From PFJX01 sp963713085 (GTDB lineage: Bacteria > Pseudomonadota > Gammaproteobacteria > Burkholderiales > Thiobacillaceae), in the NCBI GenBank assembly GCA_963713085.1, contig CAVQKQ010000013.1:124001-188000 (forward strand): 64,000 nucleotides of DNA, read 5' to 3'. Positions 44,780-54,104 of the stretch are shown here, one piece after another; the stretch's first letter is position 1; the number at the start of each line of letters is the position of its first letter. The position numbers and the translations under genes are program-made. The notes beneath the pieces are model-generated. The model searched no databases. It was given only the letters and a program-made list of their open reading frames with translations, and was not told the DNA's origin.

Positions 44780-45295
44780 TCATCCGAACAGATCGTCCAC
44801 CTCGTCCTGGGAGACCGCCTGGGCGGGCGTAACGGACGGCCCGTCGAGAAGTCCGGGGTCGGGCTCATCCTCCACCAGAAGGTGAACCAGGCTGTCCTCC
44901 ATCTTCTGGATCATGGCCATCAGCTTATTGATCACCTGGCCCACCAGATCCTGGAATGCCTGGGCCTGGATGATCTCGCTGATATCAGTTCTGCTGCGGC
45001 CGTGATCCGCCACCACCTGATCGAGAAAGGCGCGGATCTCGGGCGAGCGGGTCTTGCCCGACAACACTGACGCCATGGCTTGCTGGGCATGCAGCCGGTC
45101 CGAAATGTCTTCCACCGCGTTCAGTGTCTGGCCCGCGGATTGCTCCGTCAGGGTAGCGATGTAACGCAGGCGGTCCCGCGCATTGCGCACCACATGGGTC
45201 TGGGGTAAATCCTGGTCACCGATGTCCCGGATGGTGGAGCGCAGTTCCTCCACCATGGACACAATGTCATGTCGCAGGGATTCAAGATCGTTCAT
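44780..45295 (-). CDS. cheZ: chemotaxis phosphatase CheZ
   Basis: A 171-residue CheZ that dephosphorylates CheY-P. The start at 45295 lies behind GAGGAGG; the frame is open 24 bases further. QAQAFQDLVGQVINK contains the catalytic Asp and Gln (DxxxQ), and the C-terminal QDEVDDLFG is the conserved CheY-binding peptide. It stands apart from other chemotaxis genes. Shorter than E. coli CheZ (about 214). Confidence 0.9.
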   Translation of the reverse strand: MNDLESLRHDIVSMVEELRSTIRDIGDQDLPQTHVVRNARDRLRYIATLTEQSAGQTLNAVEDISDRLHAQQAMASVLSGKTRSPEIRAFLDQVVADHGRSRTDISEIIQAQAFQDLVGQVINKLMAMIQKMEDSLVHLLVEDEPDPGLLDGPSVTPAQAVSQDEVDDLFG

Positions 45296-45483
45296 CGGCA
45301 CGGCCTCCTCTATGCCCAAATCTTATCGGCACTTCCAGCCAAACCTTTCATGAAACTGAGTGTTCCCTGAGATGATGCGGCAGCCGCCTACCGGTGGGCC
45401 TATGCGCCGGGCCAGGACAGCGGCATTTACATAATTTAAAAACCGGTAGAGTGCCGTGTCATTTTTCGCCATCCGGATCAAGC

Positions 45484-45882
45484 ATGCCCCTGAGTACCCC
45501 ATCCCACGACCCTTGCCCCTGCGGTTCCGGCCGAACCTACCGGCAATGCTGCGGCCCGCTCCATGCCGGCGGCGCGGTCGCCGGTGACGCCGAAGCCTTG
45601 ATGCGTTCCCGCTACTGCGCCTTCGTCCTGGCGGATGAAGGTTATCTGCTGCGAACCTGGCATCCCGACACCAGGCCGGAAAACCTCGGCCTGGACCAGC
45701 CGCCCCTGCCGAAATGGCTGGGATTGGCCGTCAAACGCCATGAGGTGTTGAACGACGATCAAGCCTTGGTGGAATTCGTCGCCCTCTACAAGATCGGCGG
45801 CCGGGCCCATCGGCTGCACGAGACCAGCCGATTTCTACGGATCGGGGCCAACTGGTATTACCTGGATGGGGAGATGCACTAA
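45484..45882 (+). CDS. ychJ: YchJ family SEC-C metal-binding protein
   Basis: A 132-residue protein with an N-terminal SEC-C zinc motif (CPCGSGRTYRQCCGP) followed by the YchJ domain (AEALMRSRYCAFVLADEGYLLRTW). The start at 45484 is the first with family-like sequence. It binds zinc and its cellular role is unknown. Confidence 0.88.
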   Translation: MPLSTPSHDPCPCGSGRTYRQCCGPLHAGGAVAGDAEALMRSRYCAFVLADEGYLLRTWHPDTRPENLGLDQPPLPKWLGLAVKRHEVLNDDQALVEFVALYKIGGRAHRLHETSRFLRIGANWYYLDGEMH

Positions 45883-45968
45883 TGCCCTTTTTTCATCAGG
45901 TCTTTTGTCTAGATTGAAAATAGCTTGTCGGCCGCATACACCTATTTATTCGATACGAGGAGACAGAA

Positions 45969-46226
45969 TTGGCCACTTTCATTGATACCAAGGGGCAGTC
46001 CCACGGCGAGCGTCGCTGCAATCAGCGCCTGCGTGAGATATTTCCCGATGCCAGGATACGCATCGACCACTTCTTTCATTCCAGAATCGACTGGGCCGGC
46101 AGCCCAATCGACTACTTGGCATTGCGCGTGATCCACGAGGCCTATCCCGATCTGAGCGCCCATGATGTCCTCATCCTGATGCAGGCAATCGAGGCTCGTT
46201 ACCAAGGCGTTGCTCGGGCAACCTGA
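45969..46226 (+). CDS. hypothetical protein, TTG start
   Basis: An 85-residue soluble protein beginning at TTG (45969) behind GAGGAGAC, which decides the start. It contains a GERRCNQRLREIFPDARIRI segment and IDYLALRVIHEAYPDLS, a mixed alpha/beta pattern. No family recognised; codon use fits the neighbours. Confidence 0.6.
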   Translation: MATFIDTKGQSHGERRCNQRLREIFPDARIRIDHFFHSRIDWAGSPIDYLALRVIHEAYPDLSAHDVLILMQAIEARYQGVARAT

Positions 46227-46315
46227 ACAAACGCCCGCTCAACCAGGGGATATTGAAGAAGGCCAGATACTCTCCAGGCGGTTTATGATGTTTCCTCTCC
46301 CAGGAAACCGAACCC

Positions 46316-46699
46316 ATGGATTACAGCCTGCTTCGTTCAATTCACATCGGCACCGTCCACGCCACCCTCGTCCTGTTTCTGCTGCGCGGGTTCTGGATGT
46401 TGACCGACTCCCCACGCCTGGAGCAACGCTGGGTGAAAGTGGTACCCCACGTCAACGACACGCTCCTGCTCATCGCGGCCATCGCCATGCTGGTTGTAGG
46501 CGGCCTCAACCCGATCGAGCAACCCTGGCTCCTGGCCAAGATCGTCGGACTGCTGGCCTACATCGTCCTGGGCACCGTGGCCCTCAAGCGTGGCCGGACC
46601 AAGACCGTTCGTGTCCAGGCGCTGATCGCCGCCTTGGCCGTGTTCGGCTACATCGTGGCCGTGGCCATCACCAAACAGGTCATTCCCGGCCTGACCTGA
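46316..46699 (+). CDS. sirB2: SirB2-like membrane protein
   Basis: A 127-residue four-helix membrane protein. Matches the SirB family in SLLRSIHIGTVHATLVLFLLRG, VVPHVNDTLLLIAAIAMLV and PWLLAKIVGLLAYIVLGTVAL. Historically linked to the invasion regulator region of Salmonella; biochemical function is unknown. Confidence 0.88.
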   Translation: MDYSLLRSIHIGTVHATLVLFLLRGFWMLTDSPRLEQRWVKVVPHVNDTLLLIAAIAMLVVGGLNPIEQPWLLAKIVGLLAYIVLGTVALKRGRTKTVRVQALIAALAVFGYIVAVAITKQVIPGLT

Positions 46700-46707
46700 A
46701 GCGAACC

Positions 46708-47889
46708 ATGCGCCAGACGCACGCCCTGCCCCCGATCCAGGCCCGCAAGGAACGCCTGGCCGCCATACGCCACGATATCCATGCCCACCCGGAGTTGGCC
46801 TACGAGGAACAGCGCACCAGCGACATCGTGGCCGCCTTCCTGGAATCCCACGGCATCGAGGTGCACCGAGGCTTGGCCGGCACCGGCGTGGTCGGCGTGC
46901 TCAGGAACGGCACCAGCCCGCGCTCCATCGGCCTGCGCGCCGACATGGACGCCCTGCCGGTGAGGGAGCAGAACAGCTTTCCCCACCGCTCCAAGCACGA
47001 AGGCAAAATGCACGCCTGCGGCCACGACGGCCACACCACCATGCTGCTGGGCGCGGCGGAATACCTGGCGGCCCGGCGCTGCTTCGACGGCACCGTGGTA
47101 TTCATCTTCCAGCCCGCCGAGGAGACTGACGGCGGCGCCCGGGTGATGATCGAAGAGGGCCTGTTCGAACGCTTTCCGGTGGAATCCGTGTTCGGCATGC
47201 ACAACTGGCCGGGTCTGCCCGCCGGCCAGTTCTCGGTCCTCGCCGGTCCGGTCATGGCCTGCTCCGACCAATTTGATATCGTTATCCGTGGGCACGGTGC
47301 CCATGCCGCGATGCCCCAGCAAGGCCGCGACCCCCTGGTCGCCGGAGCGGCCCTGGTCCAGGCCCTGCAGACCGTGGTGAGCCGCAACCTGGATCCGCTG
47401 GACGCGGCGGTGATTTCCATCACCAAGTTCTTCGCAGGCGGTGAGGCCTACAACGTGATCCCCGCCGAGGCCCGCATCGCCGGCACGGTGCGCGCATTTC
47501 GTCCGGAAGTGGAAGACGCCATCGAGGCCGCAATGGAGCGGATCTGTGCCGGCATCTCCGCCGCCCACGGGGTCCAGGCCACCCTCGACTACCACCGGGG
47601 TTATCCTCCCACCATCAACTCCCGGGACGAGGCGGAGATTTGCGCCGAAGTCCTGCGTGGGCTGGTGGGAACGGAACAGGTCCGCACCAGCGACAACCCC
47701 TCCATGGGGGCGGAGGATTTCGCCTTCATGCTGCGGGAAAAACCCGGTTGCTACGTCTGGATCGGCAACGGCCTGGCGGAAGGCGGGTGCATGCTGCACA
47801 ACCCCCGCTACGACTTCAACGACGACATCCTGACCCTGGGTGCCAGCTACTGGGTACGCCTGGTGGAACACCTGCTGCCGGCGGCCTGA
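46708..47889 (+). CDS. M20 family amidohydrolase (hippurate hydrolase type)
   Basis: A 393-residue zinc amidohydrolase. The start at 46708 lies eight bases after the sirB2 stop. Motifs: RHDIHAHPELAYEE, GLRADMDALPV, MHACGHDGHTTMLLG (metal Cys/His), QPAEETDGGARVMI (metal-bridging and catalytic glutamates) and MGAEDFAFML. Removes N-acyl groups from amino acids; the exact substrate is unknown. Confidence 0.88.
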   Translation: MRQTHALPPIQARKERLAAIRHDIHAHPELAYEEQRTSDIVAAFLESHGIEVHRGLAGTGVVGVLRNGTSPRSIGLRADMDALPVREQNSFPHRSKHEGKMHACGHDGHTTMLLGAAEYLAARRCFDGTVVFIFQPAEETDGGARVMIEEGLFERFPVESVFGMHNWPGLPAGQFSVLAGPVMACSDQFDIVIRGHGAHAAMPQQGRDPLVAGAALVQALQTVVSRNLDPLDAAVISITKFFAGGEAYNVIPAEARIAGTVRAFRPEVEDAIEAAMERICAGISAAHGVQATLDYHRGYPPTINSRDEAEICAEVLRGLVGTEQVRTSDNPSMGAEDFAFMLREKPGCYVWIGNGLAEGGCMLHNPRYDFNDDILTLGASYWVRLVEHLLPAA

Positions 47890-47907
47890 CCGGGTCCTGG
47901 GGCAGTA

Positions 47908-49179
47908 TCAGGCGGGGGCATTGTCCTGATCCGTATCCGAGTAATAGCTGATCCGGCTGCGCGGATTCAGGTACTCGAACACCTCCCTGGGCAGGTTGCC
48001 GGGCCGCAAGGTGGAGACTATCTCCAGGTCCGGATCGTCGGCCAGGTTCAGCATGAGGGCCTCCTCCTTGGGCACGTCCGGGTCGTACAGCAGCAGAGTT
48101 GGGTGCAGCAGCTTGCCGGGATTGACGCTCACCACCAGGCCGGTGGACTCGTTGTTGAGCTTGACCACGCTGCCCGGCGGATACACCCCCAGGCAACGGA
48201 TGAACTGCTGCATCAGCCCCGGATCGTACTTTTCCGTCTCTCGCCGGAACATGTGGGAGAGCGCCTCCGCAGGGGTCAGGGCATCGGCCGGATTGATGCG
48301 GTTACAGTAGTTGTCGAAGCTATTGGCGATGGCGGCGATGCGCGCATACTTGCCGATGACCGTGCCCGACACGCCGCCGGGGAACCCGCTGCCGTCCAGG
48401 TATTCGTGGTGCAAGGCGATCACCTCCAGGGTTCCCAGGGACAGTTCCGGCAGCTTCTGGGCCATCTCCACCCCGTACGCCACATGCTGCTGGTAGAAGT
48501 TGCGCTCGGCGGTGGACCATGGTGTCTTCTTGAGAAGGATCTGGCTGGGCACCCGTTCCTTGCCCATGTCGTGCAACAGGCAGCCCAGGCCAAGGGCATG
48601 CATCCCCTCCTCGCTCATGCCCGCCTCCTTGGCCAGCATCAGGGACAGCATGGCGACGTTGAGGGCATGGTAATAGGCACCCTCGTCGCCGCTCTTGGCG
48701 TTCATGAGGTGCAGCACCACGTCCTTTTCCACCAACAGGGAATCCACGATCTGTCCAACCACGGACTGGGCCTCATGGATCGACTCCTCGGGCCGGGAGA
48801 ACAGGTTGCGGAGCACGGTCTTGACCGTGGCCATGCTGGTGCTGAACTGCTTCTCGCAGCGTCCCAGGGCCTCCCGCTGGAGGGCGAGTTGCTCGCGCCT
48901 TTCCTTCTTGGCCCGCCACATGGCCTCCAGTTCCGGATCCACCTTCGGCGGCGGCGGGGGCGGCGCGTCGGCGCGGGGAGGAGGCAGTGGCGGCAGGTCG
49001 CTCTTCTCCCGGACATAGACCACTTCCTTCAGTCCCAGGGAACGCAACACGTTGAGCTGCTTCTCGTTGCGGATCTTGAAACTGCTGAACAGAAAGGGGT
49101 GGTCCATCCAGGCATCGAGATGGATGTAATGACCTACCCGCACTTGTTCTATGGCGATACGCTGTTCCAAGGTGCTCAT
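47908..49179 (-). CDS. HD-GYP domain cyclic-di-GMP phosphodiesterase
   Basis: A 423-residue cytoplasmic signalling protein. N-terminal DUF3391-like region with VGHYIHLDAWMDHPF; a Pro-rich stretch (62-80); then an HD-GYP domain with HD at 203-204 (LLHDMGKERVPSQILLKK) and HHEYLDGSGFPGG (257-269). The GYP tyrosine is phenylalanine, a conservative change. It should degrade c-di-GMP. It lies next to, but convergent with, the M20 gene. Confidence 0.88.
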   Translation of the reverse strand: MSTLEQRIAIEQVRVGHYIHLDAWMDHPFLFSSFKIRNEKQLNVLRSLGLKEVVYVREKSDLPPLPPPRADAPPPPPPKVDPELEAMWRAKKERREQLALQREALGRCEKQFSTSMATVKTVLRNLFSRPEESIHEAQSVVGQIVDSLLVEKDVVLHLMNAKSGDEGAYYHALNVAMLSLMLAKEAGMSEEGMHALGLGCLLHDMGKERVPSQILLKKTPWSTAERNFYQQHVAYGVEMAQKLPELSLGTLEVIALHHEYLDGSGFPGGVSGTVIGKYARIAAIANSFDNYCNRINPADALTPAEALSHMFRRETEKYDPGLMQQFIRCLGVYPPGSVVKLNNESTGLVVSVNPGKLLHPTLLLYDPDVPKEEALMLNLADDPDLEIVSTLRPGNLPREVFEYLNPRSRISYYSDTDQDNAPA

Positions 49180-49294
49180 CCAGATCAGACTTCAGGCCCT
49201 GAACTTGCTTTGATTGCCTAGTTTATCGGTAAATCGGGCCGGAACCTGAATGCGATCAGCGCCTCATAATCAAACCTTGCTAGGAGACAAGCTC

Positions 49295-49831
49295 ATGACA
49301 AGCGAAATCGCCACCCTGGCCGGCGGCTGCTTCTGGTGCCTGGAGACCGCCTTCAACCGCCTGCGCGGCGTGGAAAGCGCCGTGTCAGGCTACATGGGTG
49401 GGCACACCGACCACCCCAGCTACCAGCAGGTCTGCGGCGGTGACACCGGCCACGCCGAGGTGGTGCAGGTGCGCTTTGATCCGGAGCAGATCGGATTCGA
49501 CGAACTGCTCGAGGTCTTCTTCGCACTGCACGACCCCACCACCCTGGACCGCCAGGGCAACGACGTGGGCACCCAGTACCGTTCCGCCATCTTCTGTCAC
49601 AGCCCCGAGCAGAAAACCGCCGCTGAGGCCGCCATCGCGCGGCTGTCTGCGGAAGGGGTATTCACCGATCCCATCGTCACCCAGGTGGTCGAAGCCACCA
49701 CCTTCTGGCCGGCCGAGGGCTATCACCAGCGTTATTTCGAACAGAACCCCAACCAGCCCTACTGCATGTTCGTGGTGGGGCCCAAGGTGGCCAAGTTCCG
49801 CGCCAAGTACGCCGCCAAGCTCAAACCCTAG
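49295..49831 (+). CDS. msrA: peptide-methionine (S)-S-oxide reductase
   Basis: A 178-residue methionine sulfoxide reductase. Start at 49295 behind AGGAGA. Catalytic GGCFWC near residue 10-15, and the substrate-site GYMGGHTDHPSYQQVCGG and EGYHQRYF motifs. Its stop codon overlaps the stop of the convergent endonuclease-family gene. Confidence 0.94.
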   Translation: MTSEIATLAGGCFWCLETAFNRLRGVESAVSGYMGGHTDHPSYQQVCGGDTGHAEVVQVRFDPEQIGFDELLEVFFALHDPTTLDRQGNDVGTQYRSAIFCHSPEQKTAAEAAIARLSAEGVFTDPIVTQVVEATTFWPAEGYHQRYFEQNPNQPYCMFVVGPKVAKFRAKYAAKLKP

Positions 49832-50679
49832 TGCAGTTCCACCCAGACCGGCTGATGGTCCGAAGCCCGGGTTTCCGCATCGATACCATGGGCCGCCAGA
49901 CGGGGCGCCAGATCCTCGGTCAGGAACACGAAGTCGAAGCATTCGGGACGATCCACGAAATCCACCGGATGGATGCCCACGGTGGGGGCATGGGGCCGGC
50001 CGGGATGCAACACCTCCCAACAGTCTCGCCACCCGAGCGTTGCGTCTTCATAGGGGGCCAGCAGGCGGCGCCGCGCCTCCGCTCCGGCGGGAAAATTCAG
50101 GTCCCCGCACAAGATGGCCGAGGCCGGCCGCGGCAGGACCTCGAAACTGCCCCCCTCCTCGCCTTCTCCCACGCGTGGCGTCCGGGTGTGGGCGCAGGAT
50201 TGGGCATGAAGCGCCCGCAATCCATCGATCTGGGCCGCGCGGATTAGGGGGGAGTAATACTCCAGATGGGTGGTCATCACCCGCACCGGGCCAAAGGGGG
50301 CAGTCACCACCGCTTCCAGCAGGATGCGCTGCATGCTGGGAGTACCCGGGTCCGCCGGCCATGGCAACAGGTGCCGGAACACCTGACCCACCGGCAGGCG
50401 GGAAAAGATGGCATTGCCGAACAGCTTGCGCCCGCCCCGGCCGTCCGGCAGGTCCGTCGCGGCGCCGTAGACGGCCGCATAGCCGGGCAACCCGGCGGCC
50501 AGTCGCGCCATGCCATCCTCGCCGCTACCGCCGGGCAGGCCGGGAAAATTCACCGCCACCTCCTGCAGGCAAATTACGTCGAGCTCGCCCAGGGCATGAA
50601 TGGTTCTGGTAATGCGATCCAAGTCCACCCGGCCATCCAGGCCTCGCCCCCATTGAATGTTCCAGCTGAGCAAACGCAT
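49828..50679 (-). CDS. endonuclease/exonuclease/phosphatase family protein
   Basis: A 283-residue EEP-fold enzyme. The start at 50679 is chosen for GGAGG upstream; the frame is open 180 bases further. Family motifs: LLSWNIQWG (Asn), ICLQEVA (Glu metal ligand), TTHLEYYSPLIR, LCGDLNF (Asp/Asn) and ASDHQPVWVEL (catalytic His). Substrate is unknown; could be a nuclease, a phosphatase or a sphingomyelinase-like enzyme. Confidence 0.85.
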   Translation of the reverse strand: MRLLSWNIQWGRGLDGRVDLDRITRTIHALGELDVICLQEVAVNFPGLPGGSGEDGMARLAAGLPGYAAVYGAATDLPDGRGGRKLFGNAIFSRLPVGQVFRHLLPWPADPGTPSMQRILLEAVVTAPFGPVRVMTTHLEYYSPLIRAAQIDGLRALHAQSCAHTRTPRVGEGEEGGSFEVLPRPASAILCGDLNFPAGAEARRRLLAPYEDATLGWRDCWEVLHPGRPHAPTVGIHPVDFVDRPECFDFVFLTEDLAPRLAAHGIDAETRASDHQPVWVELH

Positions 50680-50761
50680 GACGGCATCCTCCTTTTTTCC
50701 AGCATAGCCACCTGACCTACAATTGACGCCTGACACCCGCCATTCCTTTGCGACCCAGGCC

Positions 50762-51631
50762 ATGACCCTCAGCCAAGACTGCATACAACCCTTCCTGTTC
50801 GAACGCCTGGATATTCGCGGCGCCCTGGTGACCCTGGATGGGACCTGGCAGGGTCTCATCGAGCGGCGCGGCTACCCGCAAATCGTGCTGCGGGTGTTGG
50901 GCGAGATGAGCGCGGTCACCGCCCTGATCAGCGCCAACCTCAAGCAATCCGGGCGCATGACCTTCCAGCTCCGGGGCGAAGGTCCCATCAATCTGCTGGT
51001 GCTGGACTGCGACCAGCAATTGCGCATGCGCGGCATGGCCCGCTGGAACCCGGACACCCTGGATCCCGAGGCGCCAGCCCATATGCTGCTGGGGGACGGA
51101 CACCTCCTGCTCAGCCTGGATGCCGAAGGTATGCGCCAGCCCTACCAAAGCCTGGTGCCCCTGGAAGGGGACAGCATCGCCGCCATATTCGAGAGCTACC
51201 TGACCCGTTCCGAGCAGCAGCCTACCCGGCTGGCGCTGGCGGCTGACGGCAGCCGGGCCGCCGGCCTGTTCCTGCAAAAGATGCCGTCCGCGGACCGGAA
51301 GGACCCGGACGGGTGGACCCGCATCCAGCATCTGGCGGCCACCCTGCGGCCCAGTGAGTTGCTTGGCCACCCGCCGCTGGCCATGCTGCGGCGGTTGTTT
51401 CCGGAGGAGGACCTGCGGGTATTCGACCCCCGCCCGGTCAGCCACCACTGTCCGGAGGACTGGGAAAAGATCCACGGCATGCTGCAATCCCTGGGCCGGG
51501 CGGAATGCGACGCCATCCTTCTGGAAAAAGGCGAGATCCTGGTCAAGGACGACATCTGCAACCGGGAGTACCGGCTGGACGGCGCCAGCGTGGCGGCCCT
51601 GTTCGAGCCGCCCTCACACACAGTGCATTGA
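50762..51631 (+). CDS. hslO: Hsp33-like chaperone with degenerate zinc-cysteine motifs
   Basis: A 289-residue protein of the Hsp33 (HslO) family: FLFERLDIRGALVTLDGTW, LRVLGEMSAVTALISANLKQ and the C-terminal domain. Classical Hsp33 binds zinc through CxC and CxxC. Here the first motif is C230-P-E232 and the second D263-D-I-C266, so one cysteine of each pair is acidic. The redox switch probably does not work as in E. coli, though holdase function may remain. Just before mnmC. Confidence 0.85.
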   Translation: MTLSQDCIQPFLFERLDIRGALVTLDGTWQGLIERRGYPQIVLRVLGEMSAVTALISANLKQSGRMTFQLRGEGPINLLVLDCDQQLRMRGMARWNPDTLDPEAPAHMLLGDGHLLLSLDAEGMRQPYQSLVPLEGDSIAAIFESYLTRSEQQPTRLALAADGSRAAGLFLQKMPSADRKDPDGWTRIQHLAATLRPSELLGHPPLAMLRRLFPEEDLRVFDPRPVSHHCPEDWEKIHGMLQSLGRAECDAILLEKGEILVKDDICNREYRLDGASVAALFEPPSHTVH

Positions 51632-51642
51632 TCCAACGCATC

Positions 51643-53547
51643 ATGCCGATCGTTCCCGCCAACGTCGCCTTCGAACCGGACGGCACCCCCGCCTCCCCGG
51701 CCTTCGGCGACATCTACCATTCCGCCGACGGCGGTCCCGGCCAGGCGCACCACGTATTCCTCGCCGGCAACGGCCTGCCCCAACGCTGGGCCAAGCGTGA
51801 ACGCTTCGTCATCCTGGAGAATGGTTTCGGCACCGGCCTCAACTTCCTGACCACCTGGGCTGCATGGCGCGAGGACCCGGTCCGGCCGGAACGATTGCAT
51901 TACCTGGCCGTGGAGAAACACCCCTTCCGGGCCGCGGACCTGGCCCCCATCCACGCCCGCTGGCCTGAATTCGCCTTCCTCTCGTCCCATCTGCTGGACG
52001 CCTGGCCTGTACTCACCGCCGGCTTCCACCGCTTGGAATTCGCAGCCGGCCGGGTGGTGCTCACCCTGATGTTCGGCGAAGCGGAAGACTGTCTGGGCCA
52101 GTTGGAGGCCCGGGTGGATGCCTTCTACCCGGACGGCTTCGATCCCAAGAAGAACCCGGCCATGTGGACCCCCGGTCTGTTCCGGCGCATGGCCCAACTG
52201 GCCGCCCCGGACGCGACCCTGGCCACCTGGTGCGTGGCAAACTCAGTGCGGGAGGCCCTGGGCCAGGCCGGCTTCGCAACCGATAAACGACCCGGTTTCG
52301 GACGCAAGCGGGAGATGCTGACCGGTGCCCTTGCCGCGCCTCGCGACACCGGGCCGGAATCGGCCCGCCACGCCCACCATGCGGTAGTGCTGGGCGCCGG
52401 CCTGGCCGGCTGCGCCGCGGCCGAACGGCTGGCCGCCAGGGGCTGGACCATCGATCTGGTCGAGCGCCATGCCGGTCCGGCCAAAGAGGCCTCCGGCAAC
52501 CTGGCCGGTATCGTTCGTCCCCTCCTGTCCCGGGACGACAACCTGGCCTCGCGCCTGAGCCGTGCCTGCTTCCTCCACACCGTACGCGCGCTGAATGTCC
52601 TCGATCGAACCGACGTGCCGCCCCGGCGCAATCTGCAAGGCGTGCTCCAGATCGCCCGGGATGGGGAACACGAGGTCCGGCAACGGGATCTGGCGAGCCG
52701 GGGCGAATTCCCCGAGGACTTCGTGCGCTTCCTGGAACGTGAGAAGGCTGAGCGGCTGCTGGGCCATGCAACGCTTTACGGCGGCTGGTTCTTCCCCTCC
52801 GGGGGATGGGCCAGCCCGCCCGGCGTGTGCCTCTCCCTGCTGGCCGCCCGGGGCGGACAGATCCGCCTTATCACGGGGCGGGAGGCAGGCACGATCCTGC
52901 GCCAGGATGACGCGTGGCTGTTGCGGGATACGGCCGGGCAAGAACTGGCCCGGGCCCCCGTGCTAATCCTCGCCAGCGGCGCCCAGGCCCATCTCCTGGA
53001 GCAGACCCGTGCCCTGCCCATCAGCCGGGTGCGAGGTCAGGTCAGCCTTATTCCCGCCGGCGCCATCCCCGGGCCCCGCTGCGCCGCGTGCAGCGAGGGC
53101 TACCTCACCCCCGCCGTCAATGGCTTGCATTGTCTGGGGGCCTCCTATGCCTACGACGAAGACATGGAACTTCGGACCGGGGAACATGCGAGCAACCTCC
53201 AGCGCCTGGCCCGCATCCTGCCAGGCGCGGAACGGGACCTGGACCCGGCCGGACTGGACGGACGGGTAGGTTTCCGCGCCGTCACCCCGGACCGGCTGCC
53301 GTTGGTCGGCGCCCTGCCCGACACCTCGGCCGCGCTGCCACGGGAGGCCCGGCTAACGGACCTGCCCAGGCAACCCGATCTGTACGGCTTGCTGGGGCTG
53401 GGCTCCCGAGGCCTGGTCTGGACCATTCTGGCGGCGGAGTCCCTGGCCAGCCGCATCGTCGGCGATCCCATGCCCCTGGAGAAGGACTTGCTGGCCGCCG
53501 TGGACCCTGCTCGCTTCCTGCTGCGCCAGCATCGGCGCGGGGGATAA
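51643..53547 (+). CDS. mnmC: tRNA 5-methylaminomethyl-2-thiouridine biosynthesis bifunctional protein MnmC
   Basis: A 634-residue fusion. The N-terminal methyltransferase domain carries the SAM motif ENGFGTGLNFL (60-70) and a DGFDPKKNPAMWTP segment; the C-terminal FAD-dependent oxidase domain carries VVLGAGLAGCAAAERLAARG. It converts cmnm5s2U to nm5s2U and then methylates to mnm5s2U at the tRNA wobble position 34. The start at 51643 is 12 bases after the Hsp33-like stop. Full length. Confidence 0.93.
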   Translation: MPIVPANVAFEPDGTPASPAFGDIYHSADGGPGQAHHVFLAGNGLPQRWAKRERFVILENGFGTGLNFLTTWAAWREDPVRPERLHYLAVEKHPFRAADLAPIHARWPEFAFLSSHLLDAWPVLTAGFHRLEFAAGRVVLTLMFGEAEDCLGQLEARVDAFYPDGFDPKKNPAMWTPGLFRRMAQLAAPDATLATWCVANSVREALGQAGFATDKRPGFGRKREMLTGALAAPRDTGPESARHAHHAVVLGAGLAGCAAAERLAARGWTIDLVERHAGPAKEASGNLAGIVRPLLSRDDNLASRLSRACFLHTVRALNVLDRTDVPPRRNLQGVLQIARDGEHEVRQRDLASRGEFPEDFVRFLEREKAERLLGHATLYGGWFFPSGGWASPPGVCLSLLAARGGQIRLITGREAGTILRQDDAWLLRDTAGQELARAPVLILASGAQAHLLEQTRALPISRVRGQVSLIPAGAIPGPRCAACSEGYLTPAVNGLHCLGASYAYDEDMELRTGEHASNLQRLARILPGAERDLDPAGLDGRVGFRAVTPDRLPLVGALPDTSAALPREARLTDLPRQPDLYGLLGLGSRGLVWTILAAESLASRIVGDPMPLEKDLLAAVDPARFLLRQHRRGG

Positions 53548-53863
53548 CGAAAACAGTCAGACGACCCGAAATGGCGCCACGTCGCACCCGATCCGCGGGT
53601 ACCGAGAAAATGGAAGAGGACTTGTTCGGCTCGGCATAAACTTTCAGATTGCCGATCTTGCCGGTGATCACGTCGCCGCTCTGGAAACCCGCGCCCACTT
53701 GTGTGGGCTTGCCGGACGGCCCCTTGAGGCTGATCTGCTGGCGCTGCATGCCCGGGTTATCGCGGATGGCGCGCACCACGTTGTTCCAGTTGTCCAGGAA
53801 CCCGGATGCCACCACCTTGCCTTCCGCAGTGTTCTCGTAGGCCCCCAGGGCGCCACCGCGTCC
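53548..53863 (-). pseudogene. C-terminal fragment of a CsgG-like protein with SH3-like end
   Basis: Read on the minus strand, 53863 to about 53550 encodes GALGAYENTAEGKVVASGFL, then DNWNNVVRAIRDNPGMQRQQ, then SGDVITGKIGNLKVYAEPNK, the last an SH3-like fold. The start of this stretch is similar to the end of the intact neighbour at 54105 (FTNTPEGKVLTAAFVDSYNQ), so it is the tail of a related gene. There is no upstream CsgG core; a transposase fragment is joined instead. The left end runs into the antisense of mnmC, where the frame is meaningless. Confidence 0.6.
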
Positions 53864-53946
53864 ATGTCCGTCAGGAACCGCTGCCGTTTGGTCAGCTTCG
53901 GCCTCCGCTCGTATCCCGTTTCGTCCAGACTGCGCCGCTTCATCAT
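53848..53946 (-). pseudogene. N-terminal fragment of an IS5-type transposase
   Basis: About 33 codons from the ATG at 53946: MKRRSLDETGYERRPKLTKR followed by QRFLTDMDAVAPWG. This closely resembles the beginning of IS5/IS1106-type transposases (short basic N-terminus, ERxxKxTxRxxFLxxMDxxxPW). It stops at the junction with the CsgG-like fragment, in a different frame. No terminal inverted repeats were identified. A relic of insertion and deletion. Confidence 0.6.
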
Positions 53947-54104
53947 CCCTCTCGGCCGTTCAATTCCCAAATCCGCATTCTGGATCAGCACGTCAGCTCA
54001 TACAGAAGTTCCTTGAGCGGGCCTCTGATTCCCTTTATGCTTTTGCAAGCATTTTTTCAATGCTAAAGAATCGATAGGGGCACCATCAACTGGGGGATAT
54101 TTTC

